A stretch of 64,000 nucleotides of DNA, from contig NW_026605117.1 of the NCBI RefSeq assembly GCF_945859705.1, positions 40,001-104,000 of the forward strand, written 5' to 3'. Below the pieces are notes generated by a model that was given only the letters and a program-made list of their open reading frames with translations, searched no databases and was not told the origin of the DNA. The position numbers were made by a program, and so were the translations under genes. Below, piece by piece: positions 52,001 through 63,680 of this stretch (position 1 is its first letter; the number at the start of each line of letters is the position of its first letter). This stretch comes from Episyrphus balteatus. Lineage: Eukaryota; Arthropoda; Insecta; Diptera; Syrphidae.

Positions 52001-55000
52001 TTAGAAAAAAGAATAAAATTTTTTAATTAATCAGCTGCAGAACAAAAAAAAAAGCTTTAATTTCAGATATTTTTTCAATTTTTTTTTGTATGACAACCTA
52101 TAATAAATTGTATATCGTTGGAAAGCTTACATCTTCAGCTTTAATTAGATGCCCTAATCATATCTCTCAGTTGCTTTGAAAAAAGAATAAAAATTTTTTA
52201 ATCAATCAGCTGGAGAACAAAAAAAATAGCTTTAATTTCAGATATTTTTTTCAATTTTTTTTTTGTATGACAACCTATAATAAATTGTATATCGTTGGAA
52301 AGCTTTCATCTTCAGCTTTAATTAAATGCCCTTATCATATCTCTCAGTTGCTTAGAAAAAAGAATAAAATTTGTTTAATCTTCAGCTTTAATTAAATGCC
52401 CTAATCATATCTCTCAGTTGCTTAGAAAAAAGAATAAAATTTTTTTAATCAATCAGCTGCATAACAAAAAAAAAAAGCTTTAATTTCAGATATTTTTTTC
52501 AATTTTTTTTTGTATAACAACCTATAATAAATTGTATATCGTTGGAAAGCTTACATCTTCAGCTTTAATTAGATGCCCTAATCATATCTCTCAGTTTTTT
52601 AGAAAAAAGAATAAAATTTTTTAATCAATCAGCTGGAGAACAAAAACAAAGCTTTAATTTCAGATATTTTTTTCAATTTTTTTTTGTATGACAACCTATA
52701 ATAAATTGTATATCGTTGGAAAGCTTTCATCTTCAGCTTTAATTAAATGCCCTAATCATATCTCTCAGTTGCTTAGAAAAAAGAATAAAAATTTGTTTAA
52801 TCTTCAGCTTTAATTAAATGCCCTAATCATATCTCTCAGTTGCTTAGAAAAAAGAATAAAATTTTTTTAATCAATCAGCTGCAGAACAAAAAAAAAAGCT
52901 TTAATTTCAGATATTTTTTTCAATTTTTTTTTGTATGACAACCTATAATAAATTGTATATCGTTGGAAAGCTTACATCTTCTGCTTTAATTAGATGCCCT
53001 AATCATATCTCTCAGTTTTTTAGAAAAAAGAATAAAAATTTTTTAATCAATCAGCTGGAGAACAAAAACAAAGCTTTAATTTCAGATATTTTTTTCAATT
53101 TTTTTTTGTATGACAACCTATAATAAATTGTACATCGTTGGAAAGCTTACATCTTCAGCTTAAATAAGATGCCCTAATCATATCTCTCAGTTGCTTAGAA
53201 AAAAGAATAAAATGTTTTTAATCAATCAGCTGGAGAACAAAAATATTTTTTTTTCAATTTTTTTTTGTATGACAACCTATGATAAATTGTATATCGTTGG
53301 AAAGCTTTCATCTTCAGCTTTAATTAAATGCCCTAATCATATCTCTCAGTTGCTTAGAAAAAAGAATAAAAATTTTTTAATCAATCAGCTGGAGAACAAA
53401 ACAATTGTATATCGTTGGAAAGCTTACATCTTCAGCTTTAATTCGATGCCCTAATCATATCTCTCAGTTGCTTTGAAAAAAGAATAAAAATTTTTTAATC
53501 AATCAGCTGGAGAACAAAAAAAAAGCTTTAATTTCAGATATTTTTTCAATTTTTTTTTGTATGACAACCTATAATAAATTGTATATCGTTGGAAAGCTTT
53601 CATCTTCAGCTTTAATTAAATGCCCTAATCATATCTCTCAGTTGCTTAGAAAAAAGAATAAAATTTGTTTAATCTTCAGCTTTAATTAAATGCCCTAATC
53701 ATATCTCTCAGTTGCTTAGAAAAAAGAATAAAATTTTTTTAATCAATCAGCTGGAGAACAAAAAAAAAAGCTTTAATTTCAGATATTTTTTTCAATTTTT
53801 TTTTGTATGACAACCTATGATAAATTGTATATCGTTGGAAAGCTTACATCTTCAGCTTTAATTCGATGCCCTAATCATATCTCTCAGTTGCTTAGAAAAA
53901 AGAATAAAATTTGTTTAATCAATCAGCTGCAGAACAAAAAAAAAAGCTTTAATTTCAGATATTTTTTTCAATTTTTTTTTGTATGACAACCTATAATAAA
54001 TTGTATATCGTTGGAAAGCTTACATCTTCTGCTTTAATAAGATGCCCTAATCATATCTCTCAGTTTTTTAGAAAAAAGAATAAAAATTTTTTAATCAATC
54101 AGTGGACAACAAAAAAAAGCTTTAATTTCAGATATTTTTTTCAATTTTTTTTTGTATGACAACCTATAATAAATTGTATATCGTTGGAAAGCTTTCATCT
54201 TCAGCTTTAATTAAATGCCCTAATCATATCTCTCAGTTGCTTAGAAAAAAGAATAAAAATTTTTTAATCAATCAGCTGGAGAACAAAAAAAAAGCTTTAA
54301 TTTCAGATATTTTTTTCAATTTTTTTTTGTATGACAACCTATAATAAATTGTATATCGTTGGAAAGCTTACATCTTCAGCTTTAATTAGATGCCCTAATC
54401 ATATCTCTCAGTTGCTTAGAAAAAGGAATAAAAATTTTTTAATCAATCAGCTGGAGAACAAAAAAAAGCTTTAATTTCAGATATTTTTTTCAATTTTTTT
54501 TTGTATGACAACCTATAATAAATTGTATATCGTTGGAAAGCTTACATCTTCAGCTTTAATTAGATGCCCTAATCATATCTCTCAGTTGCTTAGAAAAAAG
54601 AATAAAAATTTTTTAATCAATCAGCTGCAGAAAAAAAAAAAGCTTTAATTTCAGATATTTTTTTCAATTTTTTTTTGTATGACAACCTATAATAAATTGT
54701 ACATCGTTGGAAAGCTTACATCTTCAGTTTAAATAAGATGCCCTAATCATATCTCTCAGTTGCTTAGAAAAAAGAATAAAATTTTTTTAATCAATCAGCT
54801 GGAGAACAAAAAAAAAAGCTTTAATTTCAGATATTTTTTTCAATTTTTTTTTGTATGACAACCTATGATAAATTGTATATCAATGGAAAGCTTACATCTT
54901 CAGCTTTAATTAAATGCCCTAATCATATCTCTCAGTTGCTTTGAAAAAAGAATAAAAATTTTTTAATCAATCAGCTGGAGAACAAAAAAAAAGCTTTAAT

Positions 55001-57090
55001 TTCAGATATTTTTTCAATTTTTTTTTGTATGACAACCTATAATAAATTGTATATCGTTGGAAAGCTTTCATCTTCAGCTTTAATTAGATGCCCTAATCAT
55101 ATCTCTCAGTTGCTTTGAAAAAAGAATAAAAATTTTTTAATCAATCAGCTGGAGAACAAAAAAAAAGCTTTAATTTCAGATATTTTTTTCAATTTTTTTT
55201 TGTATGACAACCTATAATAAATTGTATATCGTTGGAAAGCTTTCATCATCAGCTTTAATTAAATGCCCTAATCATATCTCTCAGTTGCTTAGAAAAAAGA
55301 ATAAACATTTTTTAATCAATCAGCTGGAGAACAAAAAAAAAAGCTTTAATTTCAGATATTTTTTTCAATTTTTTTTTGTATGACAACCTATAATAAATTG
55401 TATATCGTTGGAAAGCTTTCATCTTCAGCTTTAATTAAATGCCCTAATCATATCTCTCAGTTGCTTAGAAAAAAGAATAAAATTTGTTTAATCTTCAGCT
55501 TTAATTAAATGCCCTAATCATATCTCTCAGTTGCTTAGAAAAAAGAATAAAATTTTTTTAATCAATCAGCTGGAGAACAAAAAAAAAAGCTTTAATTTCA
55601 GATATTTTTTTCAATTTTTTTTTGTATGACAACCTATGATAAATTGTATATCGTTGGAAAGCTTACATCTTCAGCTTTAATTCGATGCCCTAATCATATC
55701 TCGCAGTTGCTTAGAAAAAAGAATAAAATTTTTTTAATCAATCAGCTGCAGAACAAAAAAAAAAGCTTTAATTTCAGATATTTTTTTCAATTTTTTTTTT
55801 GTATGACAACCTATAATAAATTGTATATCGTTGGAAAGCTTACATCTTCAGCTTTAATTAGATGCCCTAATCATATCTCTCAGTTGCTTAGAAAAAAGAA
55901 TAAAAATTTTTTAATCAATCAGCTGGAGAACAAAAAAAAAGCTTTAATTTCAGATATTTTTTTCAATTTTTTTTTTGTATGACAACCTATAATAAATTGT
56001 ATATCGTTGGAAAGCTTACATCTTCTGCTTTAATTAGATGCCCTAATCATATCTCTCAGTTGCTTAGAAAAAAGAATAAAAATTTTTTAATCAATCAGCT
56101 GGAGAACAAAAAAAAAAGCTTTAATTTCAGATATTTTTTTCAATTTTTTTTTGTGTGACAACCTATAATAAATTGTATATCGTTGGAAAGCTTACATCTT
56201 CAGCTTTAATTAGATGCCCTAATCATATCTCTCAGTTGCTTAGAAAAAAGAATAAAAATTTTTTAATCAATCAGCTGGAAACAAAAAAAAAGCTTTAATT
56301 TCAGATATTTTTTTCAATTTTTTTTTGTATGACAACCTGTAATAAATTGTATATCGTTGGAAAGCTTTCATCTTCAGCTTTAATTAAATGCCCTAATCAT
56401 ATCTCTCAGTTGCTTAGAAAAAAGAATAAATTTTTTTAATGAATCAGCTGCAGAACAAAAAAAAAAGCTTTAATTTCAGATATTTTTTCAATTTTTTTTT
56501 GTATGACAACCTATAATAAATTGTATATAGTTGGAAAGCTTACATCTTCAGCTTTAATTAGATGCCCTAATCATATCTCTCAGTTGCTTAGAAAAAAGAA
56601 TAAACATTTTTTAATCAATCAGCTGGAGAACAAAAAAAAAAGCTTTAATTTCAGATATTTTTTTCAATTTTTTTTCTGTATGACAACCTATAATAAATTG
56701 TATATCGTTGGAAAGCTTTCATCTTCAGCTTTAATTAAATGCCCTAATCATATCTCTCAGTTGCTTAGAAAAAAGAATAAAATTTGTTTAATCTTCAGCT
56801 TTAATTAAATGCCCTAATCATATCTCTCAGTTGCTTAGAAAAAAGAATAAAATTTTTTTAATCAATCAGCTGGAGAACAAAAAAAAAAGCTTTAATTTCA
56901 GATATTTTTTTCAATTTTTTTTTGTATGACAACCTATAATAAATTGTATATCGTTGGAAAGCTTACATCTTCAGCTTAAATTAGATGCCCTAATCATATC
57001 TCTCAGTTGCTTAGAAAAAAGAATAAAATTTTTTTAATCAATCAGCTGGAGAACAAAAAAAAAAGCTTTAATTTCAGATATTTTTTTCAA
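49091..57090 (+). repeat. 8.0-kb tandem unit, copy 2
   Basis: This copy follows copy 1 directly; the match to copy 1 ends near 57,157, where TTAGATCTCC replaces TTAAATGCCC. I saw about ten differences in 8 kb: CATCTTAAGC (50,903) for CATCTTTAGC, absence of the 9-bp insertion, CAACCTATAA for CAACTTATAA (copy 1 at 44,273), CTGCATAAC with a longer A-tract (52,459), CTGCAG for CTCCAG (copy 1 at 46,623), a shorter A-tract near 56,108, CTGGAAAC for CTGGAGAAC (56,275), and AATAAATTTT for AATAAAATTT (56,426). That is roughly 99.8% identity or better, but the count was made by eye. Confidence 0.93.
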
Positions 57091-57504
57091 TTTTTTTTTG
57101 TATGACAACCTATAATAAATTGTATATCGTTGGAAAGCTTACATCTTCAGCTTTAATTAGATCTCCTAATCATATCTCTCAGTTGCCTAGAAAAAAGAAT
57201 AAAAATTTTTTAATCAATCAGTGGAGAACAAAAAAAAAAGCTTTAATTTCAGATATTTTTTTCAATTTTTTTTTGTATGACAACCTATAATAAATTGTAT
57301 ATCGTTGGAAAGCTTTCATCTTCAGCTTTAATTAAATGCCCTAATCATATCTCTCAGTTGCTTAGAAAAAAGAATAAAAATTTTTTAATCAATCAGCTGG
57401 AGAACAAATAAAAAGCTTTAATTTCAGATATTTTTTTCAATTTTTTTTTTGTATGACAACCTATAATAAATTGTATATCGTTGGAAAGCTTTCATCTTCA
57501 GCTT

Positions 57505-57536
57505 TAATTAAATGCTGCAGAATCAGCTGCAGAACA
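57505..57536 (+). repeat. Deletion monomer with a 9-bp direct repeat at the junction (net -44 bp)
   Basis: TTAAATGC is followed by TGCAGAA and then by TCAGCTGCAGAAC, so the monomer's central stretch (CCTAATC to AATCAA) is missing. GCTGCAGAA is present twice, three bases apart, although the normal monomer has it once. The extra copy looks like templated filler at a deletion junction. The same junction occurs at about 58,495 and 63,165, so it arose once and was then copied. Confidence 0.92.
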
Positions 57537-57754
57537 TAAAAAAAAAGCTTTAATTTCAGATATTTTTTTCAATTTTTTTTTGTATGACAACCTATAATAA
57601 ATTGTATATCGTTGGAAAGCTTTCATCTTCAGCTTTAATTAAATGCCCTAATCATATCTCTCAGTTGCTTAGAAAAAAGAATTAAAATTTTTTAATCAAT
57701 CAGCTGGAGAACAAAAAAAAAAGCTTTAATTTCAGATATTTTTTTCAATTTTTT

Positions 57755-57785
57755 TTTGTATGACAACCTATACATCTTCAGCTTT
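57755..57785 (+). repeat. 27-bp deletion monomer
   Basis: GACAACCTATACATCTTCAG joins CCTATA to ACATCTTCAG, removing 27 bp with TAATAAATTG to GAAAGCTT. The homologous monomer at 63,420 is complete, so this loss occurred after the two blocks separated. The CpG and the left dyad arm are gone from this monomer. Confidence 0.9.
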
Positions 57786-58660
57786 AATTAGATGCCCTAA
57801 TCATATCTCTCAGTTGCTTAGAAAAAAGAATAAAAATTTTTTAATCAATCAGCTGTAGAACAAAAAAAAAGCTTTAATTTTAGATATTTTTTTCAATTTT
57901 TTTTTGTATGACAACCTATAATAAATTGTATATCGTTGGAAAGCTTTCATCATCAGCTTTAATTAAATGCCCTAATCATATCTCTCAGTTGCTTAGAAAA
58001 AAGAATAAAAATTTTTTAATCAATCAGCTGGAGAACAAATAAAAAGCTTTAATTTCAGATATTTTTTTCAATTTTTTTTTGTATGACAACCTATAATAAA
58101 TTGTATATCGTTGGAAAGCTTACATCTTCAGCTTTAATTAGATCTCCTAATCATATCTCTCAGTTGCCTAGAAAAAAGAATAAAAATTTTTTAATCAATC
58201 AGTGGAGAACAAAAAAAAAAGCTTTAATTTCAGATATTTTTTTCAATTTTTTTTTGTATGACAACCTATAATAAATTGTATATCGTTGGAAAGCTTTCAT
58301 CTTCAGCTTTAATTAAATGCCCTAATCATATCTCTCAGTTGCTTAGAAAAAAGAATAAAAATTTTTTAATCAATCAGCTGGAGAACAAATAAAAAGCTTT
58401 AATTTCAGATATTTTTTTCAATTTTTTTTTTGTATGACAACCTATAATAAATTGTATATCGTTGGAAAGCTTTCATCTTCAGCTTTAATTAAATGCTGCA
58501 GAATCAGCTGCAGAACATAAAAAAAAAGCTTTAATTTCAGATATTTTTTTCAATTTTTTTTTGTATGACAACCTATAATAAATTGTATATCGTTGGAAAG
58601 CTTTCATCTTCAGCTTTAATTAAATGCCCTAATCATATCTCTCAGTTGCTTAGAAAAAAG

Positions 58661-60505
58661 AATAAAAATTTTTTAATCAATCAGCTGGAGAACAAATAAA
58701 AAGCTTTAATTTCAGATATTTTTTTCAATTTTTTTTTAAATGACAACCTATAATAAATTGTATATCGTTGGAAAGCTTTCATCTTCAGCTTTAATTAGAT
58801 GCCCTTATCATATCTCTCAGTTGCTTAGAAAAAAGAATAAAATTTGTTTAATCAATCAGCTGCAGAACAAAAAAAAAAGCTTTAATTTCAGATATTTTTT
58901 CAATTTTTTTTTTGTATGACAACCTATAATAAATTGTATATCGTTGGAAAGCTTACATCTTCAGCTTTAATTAAATGCCCTTATCATATCTCTCAGTTGC
59001 TTAGAAAAAAGAATAAAAATTTTTTAAGCAATCAGCTGCAGAACAAAAAAAAAAGCTTTAATTTCAGATATTTTTTTCAATTTTTTTTTGTATGACAACC
59101 TATAATAAATTGTATATCGTTGGAAAGCTTTCATCTTCAGCTTTAATTAAATGCCCTAATCATATCTCTCAGTTGCTTAGAAAAAAGAATAAAAATTTTT
59201 TAATCAATCAGCTGGAGAACAAAAAAAAAAAAGCTTTAATTTCAGATTTTTTTTTCAATTTTTTTTTGTATGACAACCTATAATAAATTGTATATCGTTG
59301 GAAAGCTTTCATCATCAGCTTTAATTAAATGCCCTAATCATATCTCTCAGTTGCTTAGAAAAAAGAAAAAAAAATTTTTTAATCAATCAGCTGCAGAACA
59401 AAAAAAAAGCTTTAATTTCAGATATTTTTTTCAATTTTTTTTTGTATGACAACCTATAATAAATTGTATATCGTTGGAAAGCTTACATTTTCAGCTTTAA
59501 TTAGATGCCCTAATCATATCTCTCAATTGCTTAGAAAAAAGAATAAAAATTTTTTAATCAATCAGCTGGAGAACAAAAAAAAAAGCTTTAATTTCAGATA
59601 TTTTTTTCAATTTTTTTTGTATGACAACCTATAATAAATTGTATATCGTTAAAAAGCTTTCATCTTAAGCTTTAATTAAATGCCCTAATCATATCTCTCA
59701 GTTGCTTAGAAAAAAAAAATAAAAATTTTTTAATCAATCAGCTGCAGAACAAAAAAAACAGCTTTAATTTTAGATATTTTTTTCAATTTTTTTTTGTATG
59801 ACAACCTATAATAAATTGTATATCGTTGGAAAGCTTTCATCTTCAGCTTTAATTAAATGCCCTAATCATATCTCTCAGTTGCTTAGAAAAAAGAATAAAA
59901 ATTTTTTAATCAATCGGCTGGAGAACAAAAAAAAAAGCTTTAATTTCAGATATTTTTTCAATTTTTTTTGTATGACAACCTATAATAAAATGTATATCGT
60001 TGGAAAGCTTTCATCTTCAGCTTTAATTAAATGCCCTAATCATATCTCTCAGTTGCTTAGAAAAAAGAATAAAAATTTTTTAATCAATCAGCTGGAGAAC
60101 AAAAAAAAAGCTTTAATTTCAGATATTTTTTTCAATTTTTTTTTGTATGACAACCTATAATAAATTGTATATCGTTGGAAAGCTTTCATCTTCAGCTTTA
60201 ATTAAATGCCCTAATCATATCTCTCAGTTGCTTAGAAAAAAGAATAAAAATTTTTTAATCAATCAGCTGCAGAACAAAAAAAAAAGCTTTAATTTCAGAT
60301 ATTTTTTTCAATTTTTTTTTGTATGACAACCTATAATAAATTGTATATCGTTGGAAAGCTTTCATCTTCAGCTTTAATTAAATGCCCTAATCATATCTCT
60401 CAGTTGCTTAGAAAAAAGAATTAAAATTTTTTAATCAATCAGCTGCAGAACAAAAAAAAAAAGCTTTAATTTCAGATATTTTTTTCAATTTTTTTTTGTA
60501 TGACA
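58661..60505 (+). repeat. Mixed monomers between the duplicated blocks
   Basis: Scattered single variants occur: TTTAAATGACAACC (58,735), TTTTTTAAGCAATC (59,023), CAGATTTTTTTT (59,244), AAGAAAAAAAAATTTT (59,364), CGTTAAAAAG with CATCTTAAGC (59,648-59,668), AACAAAAAAAACAGC (59,749), AATCGGCTG (59,914) and ATAAAATGTATATCG (59,984). No larger duplication is obvious by eye. It contains satellite sequence only. Confidence 0.75.
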
Positions 60506-60509
60506 ACCT

Positions 60510-63500
60510 ATGATAAATTGTATATCGTTGGAAAGCTTACATCTTCAGCTTTAATTCGATGCCCTAATCATATCTCTCAGTTGCTTTGAAAAAAGAATAA
60601 AAATTTTTTAATCAATCAGCTGGAGAACAAAAAAAAAAGCTTTAATTTCAGATATTTTTTCAATTTTTTTTTGTATGACAACCTATAATAAATTGTATAT
60701 CGTTGGAAAGCTTACATCTTCAGCTTTAATTAGATGCCCTAATCATATCTCTCAGTTGCTTTGAAAAAAGAATAAAAATTTTTTAATCAATCAGCTGGAG
60801 AACAAAAAAAAAGCTTTAATTTCAGTTATTTTTTTCAATTTTTTTTTGTATGACAACCTATAATAAATTGTATATCGTTGGAAAGCTTTCATCATCAGCT
60901 TTAATTAAATGCCCTAATCATATCTCTCAGTTGCTTAGAAAAAAGAATAAACATTTTTTAATCAATCAGCTGGAGAACAAAAAAAAAAGCTTTAATTTCA
61001 GATATTTTTTTCAATTTTTTTTTTGTATGACAACCTATAATAAATTGTATATCGTTGGAAAGCTTTCATCTTCAGCTTTAATTAAATGCCCTAATCATAT
61101 CTCTCAGTTGCTTAGAAAAAAGAATAAAATTTGTTTAATCTTCAGCTTTAATTAAATGCCCTAATCATATCTCTCAGTTGCTTAGAAAAAAGAATAAAAT
61201 TTTTTTAATCAATCAGCTGGAGAACAAAAAAAAAAGCTTTAATTTCAGATATTTTTTTCAATTTTTTTTTGTATGACAACCTATGATAAATTGTATATCG
61301 TTGGAAAGCTTTCATCTTCAGCTTTAATTCGATGCCCTAATCATATCTCTCAGTTGCTTAGAAAAAAGAATAAAATTTTTTTAATCAATCAGCTGCAGAA
61401 CAAAAAAAAAAGCTTTAATTTCAGATATTTTTTTCAATTTTTTTTTTGTATGACAACCTATAATAAATTGTATATCGTTGGAAAGCTTACATCTTCAGCT
61501 TTAATTAGATGCCCTAATCATATCTCTCAGTTGCTTAGAAAAAAGAATAAAAATTTTTTAATCAATCAGCTGGAGAACAAAAAAAAAGCTTTAATTTCAG
61601 ATATTTTTTTCAATTTTTTTTTGTATGACAACCTATAATAAATTGTATATCGTTGGAAAGCTTACATCTTCTGCTTTAATTAGATGCCCTAATCATATCT
61701 CTCAGTTGCTTAGAAAAAAGAATAAAAATTTTTTAATCAATCAGCTGGAGAACAAAAAAAAAAGCTTTAATTTCAGATATTTTTTTCAATTTTTTTTTTT
61801 GTATGACAACCTATAATAAATTGTATATCGTTGGAAAGCTTACATCTTCAGCTTTAATTAAATGCCCTAATCATATCTCTCAGTTGCTTAGAAAAAAGAA
61901 TAAAAATTTTTTAATCAATCAGCTGGAGAACAAAAAAAAAGCTTTAATTTCAGATATTTTTTTCAATTTTTTTTTTGTATGACAACCTGTAATAAATTGT
62001 ATATCGTTGGAAAGCTTTCATCTTCAGCTTTAATTAAATGCCCTAATCATATCTCTCAGTTGCTTAGAAAAAAGAATAAAATTTTTTAATGAATCAGCTG
62101 GAGAACAAAAAAAAAAAGCTTTAATTTCAGATATTTTTTCAATTTTTTTTTGTATGACAACCTATAATAAATTGTATATAGTTGGAAAGCTTACATCTTC
62201 AGCTTTAATTAGATGCCCTAATCATATCTCTCAGTTGCTTAGAAAAAAGAATAAACATTTTTTAATCAATCAGCTGGAGAACAAAAAAAAAAGCTTTAAT
62301 TTCAGATATTTTTTTCAATTTTTTTTTTGTATGACAACCTATAATAAATTGTATATCGTTGGAAAGCTTTCATCTTCAGCTTTAATTAAATGCCCTAATC
62401 ATATCTCTCAGTTGCTTAGAAAAAAGAATAAAATTTGTTTAATCTTCAGCTTTAATTAAATGCCCTAATCATATCTCTCAGTTGCTTAGAAAAAAGAATA
62501 AAATTTTTTTAATCAATCAGCTGGAGAACAAAAAAAAAAGCTTTAATTTCAGATATATTTTTCAATTTTTTTTTGTATGACAACCTATAATAAATTGTAC
62601 ATCGTTGGAAAGCTTACATCTTCAGCTTAAATTAGATGCCCTAATCATATCTCTCAGTTGCTTAGAAAAAAGAATAAAATTTTTTTAATCAATCAGCTGG
62701 AGAACAAAAAAAAAAGCTTTAATTTCAGATATTTTTTTCAATTTTTTTTTGTATAACAACCTATAATAAATTGTATATCGTTGGAAAGCTTACATCTTCA
62801 GCTTTAATTAGATCTCCTAATCATATCTCTCAGTTGCCTAGAAAAAAGAATAAAAATTTTTTAATCAATCAGTGGAGAACAAAAAAAAAAGCTTTAATTT
62901 CAGATATTTTTTTCAATTTTTTTTTGTATGACAACCTATAATAAATTGTATATCGTTGGAAAGCTTTCATCTTCAGCTTTAATTAAATGCCCTAATCATA
63001 TCTCTCAGTTGCTTAGAAAAAAGAATAAAAATTTTTTAATCAATCAGCTGGAGAACAAATAAAAAGCTTTAATTTCAGATATTTTTTTCAATTTTTTTTT
63101 TGTATGACAACCTATAATAAATTGTATATCGTTGGAAAGCTTTCATCTTCAGCTTTAATTAAATGCTGCAGAATCAGCTGCAGAACATAAAAAAAAGCTT
63201 TAATTTCAGATATTTTTTTCAATTTTTTTTTTGTATGACAACCTATAATAAATTGTATATCGTTGGAAAGCTTTCATCTTCAGCTTTAATTAAATGCCCT
63301 AATCATATCTCTCAGTTGCTTAGAAAAAAGAATTAAAATTTTTTAATCAATCAGCTGGAGAACAAAAAAAAAAGCTTTAATTTCAGATATTTTTTTCAAT
63401 TTTTTTTTTGTATGACAACCTATAATAAATTGTATATCGTTGGAAGGCTTACATCTTCAGCTTTAATTAGATGCCCTAATCATATCTCTCAGTTGCTTAG

Positions 63501-63680
63501 AAAAAAGAATAAAAATTTTTTAATCAATCAGCTGTAGAACAAAAAAAAAAGCTTTAATTTTAGATATTTTTTTCAATTTTTTTTTGTATGACAACCTATA
63601 ATAAATTGTATATCGTTGGAAAGCTTTCATCATCAGCTTTAATTAAATGCCCTAATCATATCTCTCAGTTGCTTAGAAAA
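60510..63680 (+). repeat. Diverged third copy of 54.86-57.97 kb
   Basis: The order of markers repeats that of 54.86-57.97 kb at an offset of about 5,645-5,651: CCTATGATAAATTG (60,508), GCTTTGAAAAAAG, CATCATCAGC, AATAAACATTTT, two 70-bp partial duplications (61,140 and 62,444), ATTCGATGCC (61,328), TATATAGTTGG (62,173), TTAGATCTCC (62,809), the GCTGCAGAATCAGCTGCAG monomer (63,165) and CTGTAGAAC (63,531). It shows more single-base differences than the two 8-kb copies show between themselves (for example CAGTTATTTTTTTC at 60,824 and TGGAAGGC at 63,441), so the split appears older. Confidence 0.85.

Larger units (their letters stand above)
57060..58660 (+). repeat. 981-bp tandem duplication, ~1.6 copies
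   Basis: TTAGATCTCC occurs at 57,158 and 58,139, and the deletion monomer with GCTGCAGAATCAGCTGCAG at 57,514 and 58,495, both 981 bp apart. Further shared markers are GTTGCCTAG, CAGTGGAGAAC and AACAAATAAAAAGC. The copies separate near 57,680 (GAATTAAAAT against GAATAAAAAT). The same marker set appears again at 62.7-63.7 kb. Confidence 0.9.

Noticed and set aside
101..62459. About 100 open reading frames of 62-177 codons, all on the + strand, with nearly the same protein
   Set aside because: They are the same satellite monomer read once per repeat. They start at the monomer junction, end or continue according to A/T-tract length, switch frame in the second half, and overlap the next copy by 13-14 bases. 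No ribosome-binding context, domain or codon signal supports a gene.
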